This document shows positions 16,057 to 24,458 of a stretch of DNA of 64,000 nt, piece by piece. The stretch is from Clostridium sp. (GTDB lineage: Bacteria; Bacillota; Clostridia; Lachnospirales; Lachnospiraceae): the NCBI GenBank assembly GCA_023664605.1, contig JAMPFF010000013.1:1-64000 (forward strand), given 5' to 3'. How positions within the stretch are numbered: position 1 is the stretch's first letter; each line of letters starts with the position of its first letter. The notes beneath the pieces were generated by a model that was given only the letters and a program-made list of their open reading frames with translations, was not told the origin of the DNA and searched no databases. The translations under genes were made by a program, and so were the position numbers.

Positions 16057-17373
16057 ATGGCAAAATTAACATTTCTGGGTGGAATCCATCCATATGATGG
16101 AAAAGATATTTCCAAGGATAAGCCTATTAAAGAGATATTGCCGAAAGGCGATTTGGTTTATCCGTTGTCGCAGCATATAGGCGCGCCGGCGAAACCGATA
16201 GTGGAAAAAGGCGACCATGTACTGACCGGGCAAAAAATTGCGGAAGCGTCCGGCTTTGTGTCCGCGCCTGTTTACGCGACGGTATCAGGAACGGTCAAGG
16301 CAATCGAGCCGAGGCGGGTAGTGACCGGAGACAGCGTTATGAGCATTATAGTGGAAAATGACGGCTTATATGAAGAAGTGGAATATGCGCCGGTCAAACC
16401 GCTTGATGAGATGAGTAAAGAAGAAATCATCGAGCGGATAAAGGAAGCCGGTATTGTAGGTATGGGTGGCGCAGGCTTTCCTACTTTCATTAAACTTTCG
16501 CCTAAGGAACCGGAAAAAATCGATTATGTAATTGCGAACTGCGCGGAGTGTGAACCATATCTGACGTCTGATTATAGAAGAATGCTGGAGGAACCGGAAA
16601 AGCTGGTAGAGGGTCTGAAAATCTCGTTAAGCTTATTCGACAACGCCAGAGGGATTCTTGCAGTGGAGGACAATAAACCCGACTGTGTGGAGATTCTTAA
16701 AAAACTGACAAAAGACGAACCGAAAATCAGCGTAAAGGCGCTTAAAACCAAATATCCGCAGGGTGCGGAAAGACAGCTTATCTATGCGGCGACGGGAAGA
16801 AAAATCAATTCCTCCATGCTGCCGGCGGACGCGGGCTGCGTCGTCAACAATGTGGATACGATTGTAGCGATTTATCATGCGGTTGTCGAGGGAAAGCCGT
16901 TGATGAACCGTATTGTGACGGTAACGGGAGACGCGATTGCGAATCCGCAGAACTTTATCGTCAGGATTGGAACAAACTACCATGAGCTGATTGAGGAAGC
17001 CGGCGGATTTAAGAAAGACCCTGTTAAAATTGTTTCCGGCGGGCCGATGATGGGCTTTGCGCTGTTTGATTTGGATGTGCCGACGACGAAAACGGCATCC
17101 GCGCTGCTTTGTATGACGGAGGATGATGTTTCCGCTATGGAGCCTAGTGCCTGCATTAACTGCGGACGGTGCGTGGAAGTGTGTCCGGGCCGTGTTGTGC
17201 CGAAGTTACTGGCGGATTATGCCGAAAATGGCAATGAAGAGGCCTTTCTTGCCCATGACGGAATGGAATGCTGCGAATGCGGCTGCTGCAGTTATATTTG
17301 TCCGGCGAAGAGACCGTTGACACAGTCGATTAAGTCCATGCGGAAAATACAGCTTGCAAAGAAGAAAAAGTAG
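16057..17373 (+). CDS. rnfC: Rnf complex subunit C (NADH-binding, iron-sulfur)
   Basis: RnfC is the peripheral subunit that oxidises NADH or reduces NAD+ in the ferredoxin:NAD+ oxidoreductase. It is 438 residues with the N-terminal barrel (LTGQKIAEASGFVSAPVYATVSG), the NADH/FMN-binding region (GIVGMGGAGFPTFIKL, NCAECEPYLTSDYRRM) and two [4Fe-4S] motifs, CINCGRCVEVCP and CCECGCCSYICP, near the C-terminus. The ribosome site AGAGGGG is clear. It heads a six-gene rnfCDGEAB operon with gaps under 20 bases or overlaps, the order known from Acetobacterium. The complex couples ferredoxin oxidation to Na+ or H+ export; the ion cannot be told from this subunit. Confidence 0.96.
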   Translation: MAKLTFLGGIHPYDGKDISKDKPIKEILPKGDLVYPLSQHIGAPAKPIVEKGDHVLTGQKIAEASGFVSAPVYATVSGTVKAIEPRRVVTGDSVMSIIVENDGLYEEVEYAPVKPLDEMSKEEIIERIKEAGIVGMGGAGFPTFIKLSPKEPEKIDYVIANCAECEPYLTSDYRRMLEEPEKLVEGLKISLSLFDNARGILAVEDNKPDCVEILKKLTKDEPKISVKALKTKYPQGAERQLIYAATGRKINSSMLPADAGCVVNNVDTIVAIYHAVVEGKPLMNRIVTVTGDAIANPQNFIVRIGTNYHELIEEAGGFKKDPVKIVSGGPMMGFALFDLDVPTTKTASALLCMTEDDVSAMEPSACINCGRCVEVCPGRVVPKLLADYAENGNEEAFLAHDGMECCECGCCSYICPAKRPLTQSIKSMRKIQLAKKKK

Positions 17374-17385
17374 GAGGTAGGCAGG

Positions 17386-18318
17386 ATGAGTGATTTGATG
17401 AAAGTATCGTCCAATCCCCATATTAGGTCGAAATCATCTACAAGCGGTATTATGCTTGCCGTTGTGATAGCGCTTTTACCCGCAGCGGGATTTGGTATTT
17501 ATAATTTTGGATTGGATGCACTGATTTTAATTCTGGTAACAGTTCTATCCACTGTCTTAACAGAATATATATTTGAGAAAATTATAGGGAAAAAGTCTAC
17601 GATAGGAGATTATTCCGCGGTTGTGACCGGACTTCTTTTAGCGATGAATCTGCCGTCTTCGGCGCCGTGGTGGATTGGCGTAATCGGCGGTATTTTTGCG
17701 ATTCTTGTCGTGAAGATGCTGTTTGGCGGATTGGGTCAGAATTTTATGAACCCGGCTTTGGGCGCAAGATGTTTTCTCTTAATATCCTTTACGTCGATTA
17801 TGACGAATTTCGACTGTGACGCCTACAGTGGCGCGACGCCTCTTGCCGCGTTAAAAAACGGGGAGGCAGTAGATATTTATAATATGGTGATTGGTAAGAC
17901 GGCGGGAACAATCGGTGAAACGTCCATGATTGCCATTGTCATTGGGGCATGTTTCTTAATTTTGCTGGGCATTATCGACTTACGCATTCCCGGCAGCTAT
18001 ATTGTCAGCTTTGTGATTTTTATTACCATATTCGGTGGTCATGGATTTGACTACGCATACATATCCGCACATCTGGCCGGAGGCGGTCTGATGCTGGGTG
18101 CGTTTTTCATGGCGACAGATTATGTGACAAGGCCGATTACGGTGAAAGGACAATATGTGTACGGTATTTTGCTTGGCATACTGACCGGTATTTTCCGTAT
18201 TTTTGGCGCCTCGGCGGAGGGCGTTTCCTATGCGATTATTCTTGGCAACCTTTTAGTGCCGCTGATTGAAAGAGTAACGTTTCCGACGGCATTTGGGAAA
18301 GGAGGCGCTAAGGTATGA
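17386..18318 (+). CDS. rnfD: Rnf complex subunit D (membrane flavoprotein)
   Basis: This 310-residue membrane subunit (about eight or more hydrophobic segments) carries covalently bound FMN. The attachment motif YSGATPLAALK is seen at about residue 147, where the threonine of SGAT is linked through phosphodiester to FMN by ApbE. The gene starts 12 bases after rnfC with TAGGAGGT before the ATG and overlaps rnfG by four bases. It probably forms part of the ion path together with A and E. An apbE gene lies four genes downstream on the other strand, which supports flavinylation in this organism. Confidence 0.95.
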   Translation: MSDLMKVSSNPHIRSKSSTSGIMLAVVIALLPAAGFGIYNFGLDALILILVTVLSTVLTEYIFEKIIGKKSTIGDYSAVVTGLLLAMNLPSSAPWWIGVIGGIFAILVVKMLFGGLGQNFMNPALGARCFLLISFTSIMTNFDCDAYSGATPLAALKNGEAVDIYNMVIGKTAGTIGETSMIAIVIGACFLILLGIIDLRIPGSYIVSFVIFITIFGGHGFDYAYISAHLAGGGLMLGAFFMATDYVTRPITVKGQYVYGILLGILTGIFRIFGASAEGVSYAIILGNLLVPLIERVTFPTAFGKGGAKV

Positions 18319-18926
18319 GTAAGATGATAAAAGATACGATAATTTTATTAATGATTACGCTGATTTCCGGGCTGCTGCTCGGCCTGGTTTACCAGATTAC
18401 GAAAGAACCGATAGCGCAGCAAAAAGAAAAGGCAAAGCAGGAGGCGTACCGGGAGGTTTTTGCGGCGGCGGATTCCTTTGAAGAGATGGAGATTATAGCG
18501 GTAGACGAACAGGAATGGGCGGCTGCGGGCTTTGCACAGGAATCGGTTGACGAAGTGATGGCGGCAAAGGACGCGTCGGGGAATGTGATAGGGTGCGTGA
18601 TTACCGTTACCACGAAAGAAGGGTACGGCGGGGATATCCGTTTTACTATCGGCATTATGAATGACGGCACGGTGAACGGCATTTCTCTTCTGGAAATTGC
18701 CGAAACGGCGGGGCTTGGTATGCGCGCCGGGGAAGTGCTTGTGCCGCAGTTTGCAAATAAGAGTGTGGAAAAGTTTGAATATGTCAAGTCGGGAGCGTCC
18801 GCGGACAATCAGATAGACGCAATTTCCGGCGCGACGATTACGACAAATGCAGTGACTAATGGAGTCAATGCAGGCCTGTATTACTTCCAGGCAGAAATCA
18901 TGAAAGGGGGAAGCGGCAATGAATAG
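18315..18926 (+). CDS. rnfG: Rnf complex subunit G (covalent FMN)
   Basis: This 203-residue subunit has a single N-terminal membrane helix (IILLMITLISGLLLGLVYQI) and an extracytoplasmic FMN-binding domain. The flavinylation motif DAISGATITTNAV lies near residue 175; its threonine should receive FMN. GYGGDIRFTIGI and ETAGLGMRA are further family hallmarks. The start overlaps the rnfD stop (ATGA), and the stop overlaps the rnfE start by eight bases, so translation is tightly coupled. It passes electrons through the membrane between RnfD and RnfB or C. Confidence 0.95.
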   Translation: MSKMIKDTIILLMITLISGLLLGLVYQITKEPIAQQKEKAKQEAYREVFAAADSFEEMEIIAVDEQEWAAAGFAQESVDEVMAAKDASGNVIGCVITVTTKEGYGGDIRFTIGIMNDGTVNGISLLEIAETAGLGMRAGEVLVPQFANKSVEKFEYVKSGASADNQIDAISGATITTNAVTNGVNAGLYYFQAEIMKGGSGNE

Positions 18927-19629
18927 TGTAAAAGAACGTCTCGTCAATGGACTGATAAAAGAAAATCCAACCTTTGTTTTGATGCTTGGTATGTGTCCGA
19001 CTCTTGCCGTTACTACTTCCGCGATAAACGGTCTTGGTATGGGGCTTACGACAATGGTGGTTTTAGCATTGAGTAACGCGTTTATTTCTCTGCTTCGGAA
19101 TATTATTCCCGGTAAGGTCAGGATTCCGGCATTTATCGTTATTATTGCTTCTTTTGTAACAATCGTGGAGTTGTTGTTGGAGGGATTTATTCCGACGCTG
19201 TATGATGCGCTTGGCATCTATATTCCGCTTATCGTCGTAAACTGTATTATTTTAGGGCGTGCGGAAAGTTATGCCTCTAAAAACCCCGTGATTCCGTCCT
19301 TATTCGACGGTATCGGCATGGGGCTTGGGTTTTCTTTCGCGCTGACCTGTATCGGCGCGGTGCGGGAATTAATCGGAGCCGGTACGTTATTCGGCATTTC
19401 CGTTATGCCGGACAGTTACGTTCCGTGTGCAATCTTTATCATGGCGCCGGGTGCGTTCTTTGTTCTGGCGGCGCTGACGGCGATTCAGAATAAGATTAAG
19501 ATTGCCGGTGAAAGAAAAGGAAAAGATATGTCTAAAATACAGTCCGGCTGCGGAAACGACTGCATGAATTGTTCCGATACGGGCTGTACAAAGCGTATTT
19601 ACGACGAGAAGAAAGAGGAGGGAAAATAA
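18919..19629 (+). CDS. rnfE: Rnf complex subunit E with a cysteine-rich tail
   Basis: RnfE and RnfA are paralogous membrane subunits with opposed topology that form the core channel and hold an iron-sulfur site between them. Here about six hydrophobic segments span residues 15-192, including the conserved FVLMLGMCPTLAVTTSA and PLIVVNCIILGRAESYA. After the last helix there is an extension of about 35 residues with CGNDCMNCSDTGC, five cysteines in a short run, which many RnfE proteins lack. It could bind a metal or cluster on the cytoplasmic face; this is inference. Two bases separate it from rnfA. Confidence 0.94.
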   Translation: MNSVKERLVNGLIKENPTFVLMLGMCPTLAVTTSAINGLGMGLTTMVVLALSNAFISLLRNIIPGKVRIPAFIVIIASFVTIVELLLEGFIPTLYDALGIYIPLIVVNCIILGRAESYASKNPVIPSLFDGIGMGLGFSFALTCIGAVRELIGAGTLFGISVMPDSYVPCAIFIMAPGAFFVLAALTAIQNKIKIAGERKGKDMSKIQSGCGNDCMNCSDTGCTKRIYDEKKEEGK

Positions 19630-19630
19630 G

Positions 19631-20209
19631 ATGATAAAAGAATTATTAATTATTTTAATCAGTTCCTCTCTTGTAAGTAACGTTGTGTTAAGCCAGTTTC
19701 TGGGGCTGTGTCCGTTCCTGGGCGTTTCTAAAAAGACAAATACGGCAAGCGGCATGGGCGTGGCGGTTATTTTTGTTATCACACTTGCCTCTGCGGTGGC
19801 GGGCGTTATTTACAAATATGTGTTAGTGCCTCTTGATATTACATACTTGCAGACGATTGTTTTTATTTTAGTCATTGCGGCTCTGGTACAGTTTGTAGAG
19901 ATGTTTCTGCGGAAGTTTATTCCTTCTTTGTATGAATCGTTAGGGGTATATCTGCCGCTTATTACGACAAACTGCGCGGTGCTTGGCGTGGCGCTTACCA
20001 ATGTACAGAAAAATTACGGAATTTTAGCGGGCGTTGTCAATGGTTTTGCGACGGCCGTAGGATTTACCATTGCGATTATTATTCTGGCGGGCATCAGGGA
20101 GAAGATGGAGTATAACGACATACCGGAATCCTTTAGGGGAATGCCGATTGTATTAGTCACAGCGGGGCTGATGGCGATTGCGTTCTGCGGCTTCTCCGGA
20201 TTGCTTTAG
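19631..20209 (+). CDS. rnfA: Rnf complex subunit A
   Basis: This 192-residue membrane subunit has six hydrophobic segments and the family motifs NVVLSQFLGLCPFLGVSKK (about residues 16-34) and PLITTNCAVLGVALTN (about 113). The cysteines in these two motifs correspond to those that ligate an iron-sulfur centre at the RnfA-RnfE interface in solved Rnf/NQR structures. It follows rnfE with no gap and precedes rnfB by about 18 bases. Length is normal. Confidence 0.96.
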   Translation: MIKELLIILISSSLVSNVVLSQFLGLCPFLGVSKKTNTASGMGVAVIFVITLASAVAGVIYKYVLVPLDITYLQTIVFILVIAALVQFVEMFLRKFIPSLYESLGVYLPLITTNCAVLGVALTNVQKNYGILAGVVNGFATAVGFTIAIIILAGIREKMEYNDIPESFRGMPIVLVTAGLMAIAFCGFSGLL

Positions 20210-20227
20210 AAAGGAGCGTGGTGATTG

Positions 20228-21043
20228 ATGGAAATGACCGGAATTTTGGTGGCAACGCTGATTGTTGGAGGAGTAGGGCTTTTTGTCGGGGTATTCCTCG
20301 GCGTTGCGGCAATTAAATTTAAAGTGGAAGTGGATGAAAAAGAAGAGGCGGTGCTTGGCGTACTGCCGGGAAATAACTGCGGCGGCTGCGGCTTTGCGGG
20401 CTGTTCCAGTCTGGCGGCGGCCATTGCCAAAGGGGAGGCTCCTGTCAATGCCTGTCCGGTAGGCGGTGAAAAAGTCGGTAAGCTGATTGCGGATATCATG
20501 GGCGTGGAAGCGCAGGACAGCGTCAGGCAGGTGGCTTTTGTACAGTGTCAGGGCGATTGCGAGAAAGCAAAAGTGGATTATGAATATCACGGGGTGGAGG
20601 ATTGTAAGATGCTCTCCTTTGTGCCGGGCGGCGGCGCAAAAACCTGTAATTATGGCTGCCTTGGCTATGGAAATTGTGTAAAGGCGTGTCCTTTTGACGC
20701 GATTCATGTTGTAAACGGCGTCGCGCTTGTGGATAAAGAAAAGTGTAAGGCTTGCGGAAAATGTGTCGCAGCCTGCCCGAAGAATCTGATTACATTGATT
20801 CCGTATGAGGCAAAATATGCGGTGGCATGTTCGTCGCACGATAAAGGACCGGTCACGATGAAAGCCTGTGATGTTGGCTGTATCGGCTGTCAGTTATGTA
20901 AAAAGAACTGTCCTGCGGACGCGGTTGCGATTGATGATTTTAACGCGACGATTGACCAGGAAAAATGCACCGGATGCGGAACTTGTAAGGAGAAGTGTCC
21001 GAAAAAAGCGATTGTACCTGTAGGCGCTGCCGAAAACGCTTAA
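20228..21043 (+). CDS. rnfB: Rnf complex subunit B (multi-cluster ferredoxin-binding)
   Basis: RnfB takes electrons from reduced ferredoxin. The 271-residue protein has an N-terminal membrane helix, then the Fer4/FeS domain NNCGGCGFAGC...CP, followed by four ferredoxin-like motifs: CNYGCLGYGNCVKACP, CKACGKCVAACP, CDVGCIGCQLCKKNCP and CTGCGTCKEKCP. That gives about five [4Fe-4S] clusters, an extended form as in acetogens and clostridia rather than the shorter proteobacterial form. GAAAGGAG precedes the ATG by about 11 bases. It closes the rnf operon; an aldo/keto reductase gene follows 42 bases later without a terminator. Confidence 0.95.
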   Translation: MEMTGILVATLIVGGVGLFVGVFLGVAAIKFKVEVDEKEEAVLGVLPGNNCGGCGFAGCSSLAAAIAKGEAPVNACPVGGEKVGKLIADIMGVEAQDSVRQVAFVQCQGDCEKAKVDYEYHGVEDCKMLSFVPGGGAKTCNYGCLGYGNCVKACPFDAIHVVNGVALVDKEKCKACGKCVAACPKNLITLIPYEAKYAVACSSHDKGPVTMKACDVGCIGCQLCKKNCPADAVAIDDFNATIDQEKCTGCGTCKEKCPKKAIVPVGAAENA

Positions 21044-21085
21044 ATATGGCGCGGGGGCAAAACGAGCATGAGAGGAGAAAACTGC

Positions 21086-22114
21086 ATGGAGTCTGTTAGA
21101 CTGGGAAGAACAGAAATTGTAACGAATAAAAACGGGTTCGGCGCTCTGCCCATTCAAAGAATTTCCGATAAGGACGCCGTTTATCTTTTACAAAAGGCGT
21201 ATGAGAACGGCATGACCTATTTTGATACGGCAAGATGGTATACGGACAGTGAACATAAGCTGGGACTTGCTTTTAACAAAGGAATGCGTGATAAGATATG
21301 GATTGCGACCAAAACAGGAGCCAAAAACGCGGAGGATTTCTGGAAAGATTTGGAAACGAGCCTGAATAATCTGCAGACGGATTATATCGATGTATATCAA
21401 TTCCACAATCCCGCCGTATGTCCGAAACCGGGAGACGGAAGCGGCCTTTATGAAGCGATACTTAAGGCTAAAGAGCAGGGGAAAATCAGGCATATCGGCA
21501 TCACCAACCACAGGCTTGCCGTGGCGGATGAAGCGATTGAAAGCGGTCTCTATGAGACTTTGCAGTTCCCGTTCTGCTATCTGGCGACGGAGAAAGATAT
21601 TGCGCTTGTCAAAAAGTGTAAGGAAAAAGACATGGGATTTATCGCTATGAAAGCATTATCCGGCGGATTGATTACCAATTCCGCGGCGGCGTATGCCTAT
21701 CTGGCGCAATTTGATAATGTGCTTCCTATCTGGGGCGTACAGCGTGAAAATGAGCTGGATGAATTTCTTTCTTATATTGAGAATCCGCCGAAGATGAATG
21801 AGGAAATTTCGGCATTGATTGAAAAAGACAGAAAAGAACTGCTCGGAGAGTTCTGCAGAGGCTGCGGCTATTGTATGCCGTGTCCGATGGGTATTGAAAT
21901 TAATAACTGCGCAAGAATGTCCTTACTGCTTCGCCGTTCTCCGTCCGCGTCGCATTTAAGCAAAGAAGGGCAGGAGAAAATGATGAAGATAGAAAACTGC
22001 ATCCACTGTAACCAGTGTAAAAGTAAATGTCCTTACGGATTGGATACGCCGACGCTTTTGCAAAAGAATCTGGAAGATTATAAGAACGTGCTGGCCGGAA
22101 AAGTACAGGTATAA
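21086..22114 (+). CDS. Aldo/keto reductase with C-terminal 4Fe-4S domain
   Basis: This 342-residue protein has an aldo/keto reductase barrel with the catalytic tetrad region (FDTARWYTDSEHKLG, IWIATKTG, DVYQFHN) and a C-terminal dicluster segment with CRGCGYCMPCPMGI and CIHCNQCKSKCPYG. Such proteins are common in anaerobes and may take electrons from ferredoxin rather than NADPH alone. The catalytic Tyr in ARWYTDSE is kept. AGAGGAGA precedes the start at 21086. It lies directly after rnfB and may be read from the same transcript, which makes a ferredoxin link attractive but unproven. The substrate is unknown. Confidence 0.85.
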   Translation: MESVRLGRTEIVTNKNGFGALPIQRISDKDAVYLLQKAYENGMTYFDTARWYTDSEHKLGLAFNKGMRDKIWIATKTGAKNAEDFWKDLETSLNNLQTDYIDVYQFHNPAVCPKPGDGSGLYEAILKAKEQGKIRHIGITNHRLAVADEAIESGLYETLQFPFCYLATEKDIALVKKCKEKDMGFIAMKALSGGLITNSAAAYAYLAQFDNVLPIWGVQRENELDEFLSYIENPPKMNEEISALIEKDRKELLGEFCRGCGYCMPCPMGIEINNCARMSLLLRRSPSASHLSKEGQEKMMKIENCIHCNQCKSKCPYGLDTPTLLQKNLEDYKNVLAGKVQV

Positions 22115-22133
22115 AATATTTCGATACAAAAGA

Positions 22134-22156
22134 GAGCGGGTTTTCAAAGCCCGCTC
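22134..22156. terminator. Terminator shared by the aldo/keto reductase and apbE
   Basis: GAGCGGG, eight bases, CCCGCTC. On the minus strand it runs into CTCTCTTTTGT; the plus-strand tail is weak. It overlaps the last codons of apbE. Confidence 0.7.
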
Positions 22157-23133
22157 GAATAATGTAACCTATAATCATCCGTAATAAAAACAGCTTCTAC
22201 GCCGTCTAGAGATTCAACCAGTTCCATGCCCTCATCCAGACCAAGTACGAAACAGGTCGTGGAGAGCGCGTCTCCCGTTGTAGAAGAATCCGAAAGAATC
22301 GTGACGCCAAGAAGATTGTTCTGCACGGGATATCCGTTTGCAGTGTCTAATATATGATGGTAGAGAACATCGTCCTGATAAAAGTACCGCTCATAGACGC
22401 CGGAAGAGACGACGGATTTATCGGAAACGGAAAGCGTCGTAATCGGAACGCCCTGCTCATCAAAAGGCGTCTGGATACCAAACCTAAACGGCGTACCGTC
22501 AGGTTTTATACCGACGGCCAAAAGGTTGCCGCCCAGATTGATAATCGCGCTTTCGACATTTTGGGAAACTAAATATTCTTTTATTTTATCGGCAATATAG
22601 CCTTTGGCGATAAAGCCGAGACTGACAGCGCTGTCAGTATCAAGCAGGGTGACAGTGTTATCCTCTATTAACAGATTATGATAGTCCACATGTATAAGCG
22701 CTTCTGTAAGCGTTTTTTTGTCGGGAATCTGTCCTAATGAGGCATCATCCGCATGAAAATCCCACAGCGCGCTGACGGTTTCCATAGTCAAATCAATGCG
22801 GCCGCCGCTCATTTCACAGTAAGAAAGGGCAGTGTTAAGCAGACTGGCGGTTTCGTTAGAAACGGTGACGGAACGGCCGCCGCTGTGGTTAATGTTCCAG
22901 ATATCAGACCCCTCTATCGTAGGGCTTAACATATTCTCATATTTTTCCGCAAGCGACATACAGCCGTCCAGACAATCTTTTTTCCCGGCGTCATAAATGG
23001 TAATCTGAATAACGGTATCAAAATAAAACCCGGATGCAGTAACGGGTTCATCCGCTTTTTTGCATCCGCCGACCCAAAAAACAAAAAGAAAAACCGATAT
23101 CAGAAGAAAAATTTTCTTTTTTCTTTTTCTCAT
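22144..23133 (-). CDS. apbE: FAD:protein FMN transferase (ApbE)
   Basis: ApbE attaches FMN from FAD to threonine in S/T-G-A-T motifs of RnfD, RnfG and relatives. The 329-residue protein has a lipoprotein signal (FWVGGC, cysteine about residue 24), so it is anchored outside the membrane. Family motifs are VTASGFYFDTVIQITIYDAG, VSLGFIAKGYIADKI and NLGGNLLAVGIKPDG, and DSSTTGDALSTTCFVLG holds the Mg-binding D-A-L-S-T-T. It is convergent with the rnf-aldo/keto reductase cluster, whose RnfD and RnfG carry the target motifs, so this is almost certainly the Rnf flavinylation enzyme. Confidence 0.95.
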   Translation of the reverse strand: MRKRKKKIFLLISVFLFVFWVGGCKKADEPVTASGFYFDTVIQITIYDAGKKDCLDGCMSLAEKYENMLSPTIEGSDIWNINHSGGRSVTVSNETASLLNTALSYCEMSGGRIDLTMETVSALWDFHADDASLGQIPDKKTLTEALIHVDYHNLLIEDNTVTLLDTDSAVSLGFIAKGYIADKIKEYLVSQNVESAIINLGGNLLAVGIKPDGTPFRFGIQTPFDEQGVPITTLSVSDKSVVSSGVYERYFYQDDVLYHHILDTANGYPVQNNLLGVTILSDSSTTGDALSTTCFVLGLDEGMELVESLDGVEAVFITDDYRLHYSSGL

Positions 23134-23239
23134 GCTGCGCCTTCTTTGCTTTTCGTTGCCAATCGCGCTATTTCATGATAAAATAATGCTGTCTGGCAAT
23201 TTGGTTATCATAAGGATTGTCATCATAATAGATTATAAT

Positions 23240-23300
23240 GGATGCGGGATATTTTTTCCATCTAAACATCGCAGACTGAGAAAGGAGCATGGTTATAAAT
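23240..23300 (+). repeat. Dispersed leader motif before the GH25 gene
   Basis: The right-end motif is present as CATCGCAGACTGAGAAAGGAG, followed by CATGGTTATAAATATG with in-frame ATGs at 23289 and 23301. A TATAAT at 23234-23239 just upstream may be the -10 of the promoter. The palindromic left half of the element is not recognisable. Confidence 0.55.
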
Positions 23301-24458
23301 ATGAAATTACCGGGTGAAGACGAGCAAAAGCCGGTGGGCTTTTCCGTGATATATATGGTGATAGGCGTATCAGCCTTTGTACTGATTCTGCTTCTTTCTG
23401 TCATGAAAAACAATAAGAAGGAGCAGGAAAGAAAAGAATATATACAGAATGCCGCGAAGCAGGAGGAAACGGTGCAGCCGGAAGAAGAGGCTGCCACAGA
23501 ACCGGAACAAAAACTGCGTGCGGAGGATTTAAGTTTTTGGGATATGTATCCTGTAGAGGAAGAGAAAGATAAGACACAGGCTTCTCGGAGAGAGGACGGG
23601 GAAAGCACGTCGGCTTCCACGACCAAGAGCGATGAAAACAGCGATGATAAAACGCAGGAGCAGAAGGAGGTTGTGCAGGAAGACCCGTCCACGGACGGCA
23701 AGCATACGTTGATCAAACATTCCGACGGCACGGAGGAGTGGGTGTTAATCAGCCCGTATCTGACAAAAAACAACTACGATTTTACCAATATCTCGGAAAC
23801 CGCCAATTTGCGTAAATATACGGATAACGGTAAAAAAATCTCCTATATGGGCGTTGATATCTCCAAGCATAACGGCAACGTTAATTTCCGCAGTATGAAA
23901 GCCGCCGGGATAGATTATGTGATGATTCGCCTTGGCGCGAGGGGATACAGCACAGGTCAGATTTCGCTGGACGATAATTTCGTGCAGAATATAGAAGCGG
24001 CGATAGATGCCGAAATGGACATCGGCGTGTATTTTTATTCGCAGGCGGTGACATTGGAAGAGGTAACACAGGAGGCCAACTTTGTAGTGCAGAATCTGGC
24101 GCCTTATAAAGAGCATATCAACTATCCGGTTGCCTTTGACATGGAAAATGTCTCGAATGATAAGGCAAGGATTGACGGACTTTCCAGAGACGATAAGACG
24201 GCGATTGCGGCAGCCTTTTTAAGCGGCGTTCAGGCGGCGGGGTATACGCCGATGATATACGGTAATAAGGAATGGCTGATTAAAAATATTGATTTGGCGC
24301 AGTTGCAAAATTATGACGTATGGCTTTCGCAGGACGAGGATATTCCGGATTATCCGTATCAGTATACGATGTGGCAGTATACGACGACGGGCGTATTAAA
24401 CGGCATAACGGGAGACGCGAATCTGAATCTTTGTTTTGTCAGCTATTCGGACAGATAA
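23301..24458 (+). CDS. GH25-family lysozyme-like protein, membrane anchored
   Basis: The 385-residue protein has one N-terminal membrane helix (VIYMVIGVSAFVLILLLSV), a low-complexity acidic linker to about residue 160, and a C-terminal glycoside hydrolase 25 barrel from about 180. The GH25 hallmarks are MGVDISKHNG (catalytic Asp), YVMIRLGARGYSTG, DIGVYFYSQAV and the catalytic pair in VAFDMEN; the MWQYT near the end is also conserved. It should cut the MurNAc-GlcNAc bond of peptidoglycan at the cell surface. An ATG at 23289 adds MVIN. It is convergent with the AP2-like gene, overlapping its 3' end by 16 bases. Confidence 0.88.
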   Translation: MKLPGEDEQKPVGFSVIYMVIGVSAFVLILLLSVMKNNKKEQERKEYIQNAAKQEETVQPEEEAATEPEQKLRAEDLSFWDMYPVEEEKDKTQASRREDGESTSASTTKSDENSDDKTQEQKEVVQEDPSTDGKHTLIKHSDGTEEWVLISPYLTKNNYDFTNISETANLRKYTDNGKKISYMGVDISKHNGNVNFRSMKAAGIDYVMIRLGARGYSTGQISLDDNFVQNIEAAIDAEMDIGVYFYSQAVTLEEVTQEANFVVQNLAPYKEHINYPVAFDMENVSNDKARIDGLSRDDKTAIAAAFLSGVQAAGYTPMIYGNKEWLIKNIDLAQLQNYDVWLSQDEDIPDYPYQYTMWQYTTTGVLNGITGDANLNLCFVSYSDR

